Below the pieces are notes generated by a model. The model was not told the DNA's origin, did not search any database, and was given only the letters and a program-made list of their open reading frames with translations. 25,205 bases of DNA from Porogramme epimiltina. Its lineage: Eukaryota > Basidiomycota > Agaricomycetes > Polyporales > Polyporaceae. Made by a program: the position numbers and the translations under genes. The stretch is taken from positions 1 to 25,205 of the forward strand of contig FTLJ01000767.1 in assembly GCA_900155495.1 (NCBI GenBank). Direction: 5' to 3'. Every line of letters begins with the position of its first letter. Within the stretch, counting starts at the first letter, position 1. Shown here in pieces: positions 20,081 to 25,205 of the stretch.

Positions 20081-20542
20081 TTTATCCCCTACTAGCGTCC
20101 CTGGTGGCTCTATTCGCGTCTTTCGTACTCACACTTCTTGTACACTACATTCTGTAATATCAAGCATATGGTATGGATGGACATGGCCCCCCTCGTTCGG
20201 ATCTTGCTTGAGCTAACACTTTTGGTAAGATATCGTTCCTGTAAGTGTGACGAGTGCGATCCTGGTAGCGACACTCCTCGGGTCCCAGTGGTCAATACCA
20301 TCATAGGCTTAACTGGCTTCCAAGTCATCCGGTATACGATTGCGTGAGTCCTGATTGATATGTTGAGTGCCGCATTTACATTGACGTACTGGTACGACTT
20401 AGAGGGGGAAGACCGGTGACGAACAAACAGGAAGATAGACAACGAACCAGTGAGCTGTTCCAGCTTCCAGTGGGTGGTCACATACATCATACGAAGGGAC
20501 GACTGTCGCGCTCTGAGCGTGATGCGTGTATAAGCATCGCGC
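20081..20542. other. Intergenic region between COX16 and the minus-strand gene
   Basis: About 460 bp. Frames on both strands have no family resemblance and no plausible splice chain. It is probably the two 3' flanks of convergent genes. Confidence 0.55.
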
Positions 20543-21319
20543 TCAGCGCACGTCAGGTAGAGGGACCCGTTCTATGAGTTGTTGAAGACAGCGAGCTTCT
20601 AATAAACCATGAGCAATCAACGCCTTGACCATCCGAACCATCCAAATCCTGCAGTCCAACGTTGTAGTCTCTCGTGCGTCGAACGGGACCGTCTTCGCGA
20701 TCTGTCGAATCTTTTCCCTATCTTCCGCCTTGAAACGTCCGACAAAGACGGATGTTCGCATGTTCTGGGGTGTCTGGACAAGGGTGCGGTCTCTCATCGT
20801 CCTGTTCGTCTCGAAATGCAACACCCAGTTTCCTGGGGCCCCTATCAGGTGGATGAGCTCATAAATACCGCATTGAGAGTCATCAGGCATCTCCGAATGC
20901 CTCCAGTAAAGATGACAGTGTCCTCTCATGTATTCCCCTTGTTTGATACCGTCAGGGCGGTTGTGGGTAAAGACGTCTAGCCGTCCTTCACGTCGGTCTA
21001 TAGGCAGGTTTTTGAGGGTGGTCGTGTGTATGACCCGGTTTTCGATCACTTCCGACCCTGGGAAGCTAATTAGCAAGAACTCAAGGTAATTTCTGTACAT
21101 GCGTACCAGCCTGGTAGTCCATGTACTCTCCAAATGCCATGACGAGCACGAACAAGAATAATAGCTCTAACAGCTCGCGTGCTTGGTATGACCATTATCC
21201 TTAGGATGGGGTCAGGGAGTCATCGAACTTACCGTGATGTCACCACCGGAAAGGGCGTAGGGGAGCGATGTTCGCTGGAGTAGACTGAGTATCAAGGAGG
21301 AACGGCTAGAGATGTCCAT
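20543..21319 (-). CDS. Basidiomycete protein of unknown function (DUF6914-like C-terminal half)
   Basis: The main exon, 21057-20543, is open and carries a recurrent fungal pattern: IYELIHLIGAPGNWVLHFE, then SVFVGRFKAEDREKIRQIAK with TVP, then DCRIWMVRMVKALIAHGLL. This resembles DUF6914-type proteins, whose function is unknown. A possible full model adds exons 21319-21233 and 21164-21107 (219 aa; introns of 68 and 49 bp, in phase). It would add a hydrophobic segment (LLFLFVLVMAFGEYMDYQ). The N-terminus is uncertain: TATAAAA (minus) at 21336-21330 is only ~11 bp before the first ATG, so transcription may start inside exon 1. Translation would then begin at the ATG at 21140 (182 aa). An uninterrupted reading from exon 2 is also possible. 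Confidence 0.55.
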
Positions 21320-21921
21320 AGCAGCGACGTTTTATACATTTGCCTCCCCGAGGAGTTGGTCATGGCTTTAACCCTTTCAATTGGAGCTTTGCGGACTCTC
21401 CTACGGAGTTGGTAACTTGAGGAGATACCGGGTTAGAGACAATGCAAAGTCACCTCACCGTGAGAGGGTGGCCGTTCACGAACGAACATATGGCCGCGGC
21501 GTTGCCGTGGTGTCATGGACAAGCGAAATGCTTTGCTACGGTGAGTCGCACAAAGGAACTACTCGCATGACCAGTGCTCAGCCTAAATTACCGCTGGTCA
21601 TAGCCCATCGTGTCTCCGTTATAGACTCGCTAATATAGTACAAAGCATTTATCAGAACAATAGAGCCTGAAGAGCCCGCGGTAACAAATAGGAGCACACG
21701 ATCGAGGTGGTCAAGCGCTTCGCTCCCCGTGCGCCACTCATTGCTTGAGATAAGTTGTCTCCCGTGGTCAACCACTTTCAACCCACCCTCCGCTTCACCT
21801 CCCGAAAGCTGCAACAACACCGTTAGTGAGTTCTCCCGCGCATTGGTCTACGGATCGCCTGCAGTGGTGTCAGCAGCTCTGCATTTCGTCTAACTGACGA
21901 CCACTTGATAGACACTACCTC
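21320..21921. other. Intergenic region between divergent genes
   Basis: About 600 bp upstream of both the minus-strand gene and kinase 1. A minus-strand frame at 21820-21578 contains a hydrophobic stretch but no family resemblance and no good splice chain. TATAAAA on the minus strand lies at 21336-21330. Nothing else was recognised. Confidence 0.5.
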
Positions 21922-22892
21922 ATGACTTCCAATCAGAGTCCCCCAGCCCCACACAATGACTTTCCCGTTCCATCTTCTCGCATTGAACTCGAAGAAATGC
22001 TCTCCAAAGTCCCGAAAAGTGAATTGATCTGTGATCGCCCAGAGTTTGGATCTCGCGTCGTTGTACGCATGGCACCCGGCGTAGTGGTCAAATATTCTAG
22101 CGATCTCGGGGAAGAGGTTCTTTGCATGCGCCTCGCGAAAACTCTACCCATCCCTGTACCACGGGTCTTGTGGCATCCAGGGACGGCAGAAACAAGGTGC
22201 GCCACCTCAGGTTACTTGTTTCTTTCTCAAAATCAACCACAAGATACGTCTCGCCATTTAGGATCCCCTGGAGCTGGACTAGGAAGGAACCTCACCCCGA
22301 CAACGTTTGGTGCATCTATATGGACGAAGTTGAGGGCGTTCAACTCTCTCAGATCATCGACACTCTCCCAGAAGAAGCCATCCGTACTCTCGGCACCCAG
22401 CTACGCTCCATCGTTGACCACATCGCGAGCCTCCCTGCTCCCACCGGCACCATCGGCTCCGTCTCCGGAGATGCATTCCGTACGTTCATGGTCCACCCAT
22501 GGCTGCAGCCCACCCGCACGTTCACGGACAACAACGATTTCCTCGCTAATCTCAAGATCCTCTATGCGCGCTGCCTTACCGTGACTCCTGCGGAAGCCGA
22601 GAAGCGGCTGGCTTGCCTCGAGGGGCCAGCCGCGGTCAGATTCACTCACGGTGACCTCGTCCCGAAGAATATCATGGTCAGCGCCGACGGCACACGCATC
22701 ACAGGCATCGTGGACTGGGGTAATTCTGGTTTCTACCCAGACTATTGGGAGTACTGCCGTATGCACGACCCGTTTCAGACATCGTCTGGATGGGAGAAGA
22801 TGCTGGGTGTCATATGGCCGGAGCCCGAGCGTACGGAAATGATCTGGGCTGTTCACACCATGTTGGACACAGTGGATTTATTCTGCCGCTAG
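21922..22892 (+). CDS. APH-like phosphotransferase (aminoglycoside/choline kinase fold), copy 1
   Basis: Exons 21922-22196 and 22244-22892 give 307 aa; the intron is 47 bp, phase 2. The N-lobe carries VVRMAPGVVVKYSSDLGEEV (probable ATP-binding Lys), then PIPVPRVLWH. The catalytic loop is H227-G-D229-LVPK-N234, matching the Brenner motif of APH kinases, and the metal-binding site is D249 in IVDWGNSGFYPDYWEYC. Members are numerous in agaricomycetes; substrates (small molecules or protein) are mostly unknown, so no drug-resistance role is claimed. All key residues are present, so it is probably active. It is followed 327 bp later by a close paralogue in the same orientation. Confidence 0.88.
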
Positions 22893-23219
22893 ATTGCTCG
22901 ATAGACGGTGATGTCGTCTTTTACTCCTCTGCATGTACTTCTTTTTTCCCTCGAGGACCTGGATCAACAGGGTACGATACTTCACGGAACTCGCTAATTA
23001 TGACAATGGATTGATCAAAAGCTACCCACGCCACCCTCATCGAGAGCATATGTATCCATCTCCCACTGTCTGCACGTCCTCCGCTTTTAGTGAGGCGATC
23101 ATATCGCGAAGTTCTTCTAGCTACCTTCTCGGTGAGATAGTTCAAGTCGTAGGCCTCATTGAGCTGGTGACGATCAAGCTACGCATCGCATTGCTGCTAA
23201 CTCGTTAGATACCGCAACG
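22893..23219. other. Spacer between the two kinase copies
   Basis: About 330 bp with no recognisable exon. It contains the 3' flank of copy 1 and the promoter and leader of copy 2. Duplicated flank sequence was not obvious, so the duplication covers little beyond the coding region or is old. Confidence 0.5.
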
Positions 23220-24203
23220 ATGTCAGCGTCCGTCGACAGCTCCGCCACCTCAACCAAGAATTTCCCTATCCCACCTTCCTGCACCGCGCTGGAGGAGATG
23301 ATTTACAAGCACCCAGAGAGCGAACTGATCTGCAATCGTCCAGATTTTGGCAATCGTACTGTGGTGCGCATCGCACCCGGCGTGGTGGTCAAGTCCTCCA
23401 GCGACCTCGGCGAGGAAGTTCTTTGTATGCGTTTGGCATCGACTTTGCCAATCCCTGTGCCGCGCGTGTTGTGGCATCCGGGAACGGCAGAAACAAGGTG
23501 CGCTACATGCCGATGCTGCTCTTGACTGTTCACCTGCTCAGGTTTCTGTCGCTCGCAAACCAGAATTGCTTGGAGTTTCGACTTGAACAAAGGACCTGAT
23601 CCCGCGAACGTGTGGTGCGTCTACATGGACGAAGTCGAAGGCGTCCCCCTCTCCAGCATAGTGAACAGTCTCCCCGACGAGACTCTCCGCTCGCTCGGCA
23701 CCCAGCTACGCACGATCGTCAACCACATCGCGAGCCTCCCCTCGCCCACAGGCACCATCGGGTCCGTCTCCGGCGGCGCGTTCCGCACGTTCCTCGTCAG
23801 CCCGTGGCAGCAGCCGACGCGCGCGTTCGCGGACAACGGCGACCTCGTTGCCAACCTCAAGCTCCTCTACGCGCGCTGCTACACCGTGAGCGCCGCAAAG
23901 GCCGAGGAGGAGCTCGCATGCCTCGCGGGCCCCGCCGCGGTGCGTTTCACGCACGGGGACCTCGTCCCGAAGAACATCATGGTCAGCCCCGACGGCGCGC
24001 GCATCACGGGCGTCATAGACTGGGGTAACTCGGGGTTCTACCCAGACTACTGGGAGTACTGTCGCATGCACGACCCGTTCCAAACGTCACCTGGGTGGAA
24101 GAAGGTCTTGGAGGTGGTATGGCCTGATGCTCCCCCAGAATGGAAGGACAGAATATTCGCCATCCACGACATGTTGGAAGCGGTGTTCCTCTTCTGCCCG
24201 TGA
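23220..24203 (+). CDS. APH-like phosphotransferase, copy 2 (splice acceptor shifted or frameshifted)
   Basis: Close paralogue of copy 1. Exon 1 (23220-23497) ends at the same place (GTAETR) and with the same donor (AAG|GTGCGC). The natural acceptor by position and pyrimidine tract is CTCAG at 23541, which continues with FLSLANQ like copy 1's YVSPF, but this frame meets a TGA within about 20 codons. Using CAG at 23561-23563 restores the frame (exon 2 23564-24203, 305 aa) but drops a few residues that copy 1 has. The rest is intact: catalytic H223-G-D225, KNIMVSPDG, VIDWGNSGFYPDYWEYC, MLEAVFLFCP. So it is either a working gene with a moved acceptor or a young pseudogene with a one-base insertion. 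Exon 2 is more GC-rich at third codon positions than copy 1. Confidence 0.75.
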
Positions 24204-24796
24204 CCTGTCGGTATATGAATAGTCAGATTGTTCTTTGTCTGCTTGAGACGCGGCCTCAAATGTGCCTGTCGGATATGAATATGGCGGAGGGAGAACTAGT
24301 TGTGTGATTGCTCGTTCAGATTAGCTCGGTACAGCGGCGCGGGGAGAGGAAAAGACGGTGTATGCGGGAAGGAACGGAAGGTATGTGCAGGGCATTATGC
24401 AAGATGTAAGTAAGTAGTAGAGGTATCACCCAGAAAGAAGAAAAACCCGACGACAATCGTGGAACGAAAACACAAACCACGCCTATAATGCCTATAAAAC
24501 GGACTTGCTCGAGCCCGTGTGGTATTCGAAACTGTGGGTACTGCGATTAAAGGATTCTAAGCGGAGATGTCAGTCCTTGGGGCCTCGCCGAAACGTGACA
24601 GTTCGTCGAGCATGTGTGTCGTCGCGTGGTGCGTCGTAGTGTGTGCGTGCGGGCGTACGAGTGTGGGGAGGAGGGGTGCAATGCGAAAGCTGGAGAGGAG
24701 TTGCAAAGCTGAGAGTGGGATGGGCGTTGACACGCGGGGTATCGTCCTCGAGATGCTTTAAGTTAACCGGGGGAGGCGGATATCTTGCGCCTGGCG
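24204..24796. other. Intergenic region, right end
   Basis: About 590 bp. CTGTCGG-ATATGAATA-like sequence occurs twice shortly after the kinase stop (near 24205 and 24267). CCTATAAAAC near 24490 could be a TATA box, but no convincing plus-strand gene follows. No exon was recognised. Confidence 0.5.
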
Positions 24797-25205
24797 TTAC
24801 CGCTTCGTGGCTTCCACCGTCGTCCGGCGCAACGAGCCTTTCCTCGTGGACATCGTGGACACGACGGGAGAATCGGATGCTGTATCCTCGACCTGCTCGG
24901 GCTCAGTCGTGAGCGGCGCCGTACCAGAAAGGAGCTTCTTCCACGAGTCTTGCTCGACCTCCTCCTCCCACACGCCTCCCTGGCCCGAAGACAGCTGGCC
25001 GGCGTGATCGTCACGGAACAAATGACCCGCCGCCACCTTCTGCGTCCTCGTCTTCCTCTCCTTGAGCGACCCGCTCCGCCTAACCCCCGCATCCCCCGCG
25101 CCCTCCCCTTCCCCCACCCCCGGCCCGGCCTCCTCCCGCTCCTTCGGGCGCATATCGCGCATAGACAGGCTCTTCCACAAGCTCTTCCCCGCGCCCTTGA
25201 CGAGC
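24797..25205 (-). CDS. C-terminal part of an unrecognised protein (cut by window edge)
   Basis: An open minus-strand frame enters from the right edge (reading LVKGAGKSLWKSLSMRDM) and ends at TAA 24799-24797, at least 135 aa. It is rich in charged residues, Gly and Ser (EEAGPGVGEGEGAGDAGVRR), contains VWEEEVEQDSWKKLLSG, and ends RRTTVEATKR. It looks disordered, with no catalytic motif or membrane segment. No family was recognised, and the start lies outside the window. An overlapping minus-strand frame is less likely, being mostly Arg/Ser. Confidence 0.6.
   Translation of the reverse strand, partial: LVKGAGKSLWKSLSMRDMRPKEREEAGPGVGEGEGAGDAGVRRSGSLKERKTRTQKVAAGHLFRDDHAGQLSSGQGGVWEEEVEQDSWKKLLSGTAPLTTEPEQVEDTASDSPVVSTMSTRKGSLRRTTVEATKR

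Noticed and set aside
22401..22856. Minus-strand frame opposite kinase 1 (and the similar one at 23706-24083 opposite kinase 2)
   Set aside because: Both copies have it in the same place because the sense codons are GC-rich at the third position; it has no independent family resemblance.
21922..24203. Horizontally acquired bacterial antibiotic-resistance genes
   Set aside because: Both copies have a spliceosomal intron at the same place and a fungal type of sequence; APH-fold kinases are common in agaricomycetes.
24763..25092. Arg-rich minus-strand frame overlapping the partial gene
   Set aside because: Very biased composition and no extension to the window edge; the 24797-25205 frame is open to the edge and better balanced.

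Overview
The window is nuclear DNA of a filamentous fungus, most likely an agaricomycete basidiomycete (polypore-like). The genes are packed closely and cut by many introns of 44-73 bp, with GTRNGT donors and YAG acceptors. The proteins read as basidiomycete versions of conserved eukaryotic genes. No rRNA, intact tRNA, CRISPR array, prokaryotic operon or recognisable transposon coding sequence was seen.

Layout, left to right. Positions 1-~460 are a repeat-rich patch: three units of a 44-bp tandem repeat, a decayed tRNA-like element, and many copies of GGATTA. Positions ~630-1510 (minus) hold a decayed, intron-bearing copy of the 3' half of RPN6. RPN7 (1618-3103, minus) and intact RPN6 (3411-5251, plus) follow, two lid subunits of the 26S proteasome fired apart from one ~300 bp promoter. 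Next are a secreted or GPI-anchored App1-like (DUF2183) protein (6001-7617, plus), IML1/DEPDC5 of SEACIT/GATOR1 (8349-13317, plus) and an FBXO31-like F-box protein (14009-15492, plus). VPS41 of the HOPS complex (15666-19345, minus) meets the F-box gene tail to tail and is divergent from COX16 (19604-20080, plus). The right end has a poorly known basidiomycete gene (20543-21319, minus), a tandem pair of APH-like kinases (21922-22892 and 23220-24203, plus), and the C-terminal end of an unrecognised gene (24797-25205, minus) that runs off the window.

For most genes the exon chains given here were checked by adding exon lengths and codon phases, and they close in frame: RPN7 385 aa, RPN6 424 aa, App1-like 465 aa, IML1 1535 aa, FBXO31-like 455 aa, VPS41 1023 aa, COX16 118 aa, kinase 1 307 aa. 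The N-terminus of the 20.5-21.3 kb gene and the splice acceptor of kinase 2 are uncertain.

Functional links: RPN6 and RPN7 are partners in one complex and share a promoter, which suggests co-expression. IML1 (TORC1 control at the vacuole) and VPS41 (vacuole fusion) act at the same organelle, but nothing in the sequence shows that they are co-regulated. The most notable discovery is the inverted, decayed RPN6 copy on the far side of RPN7.
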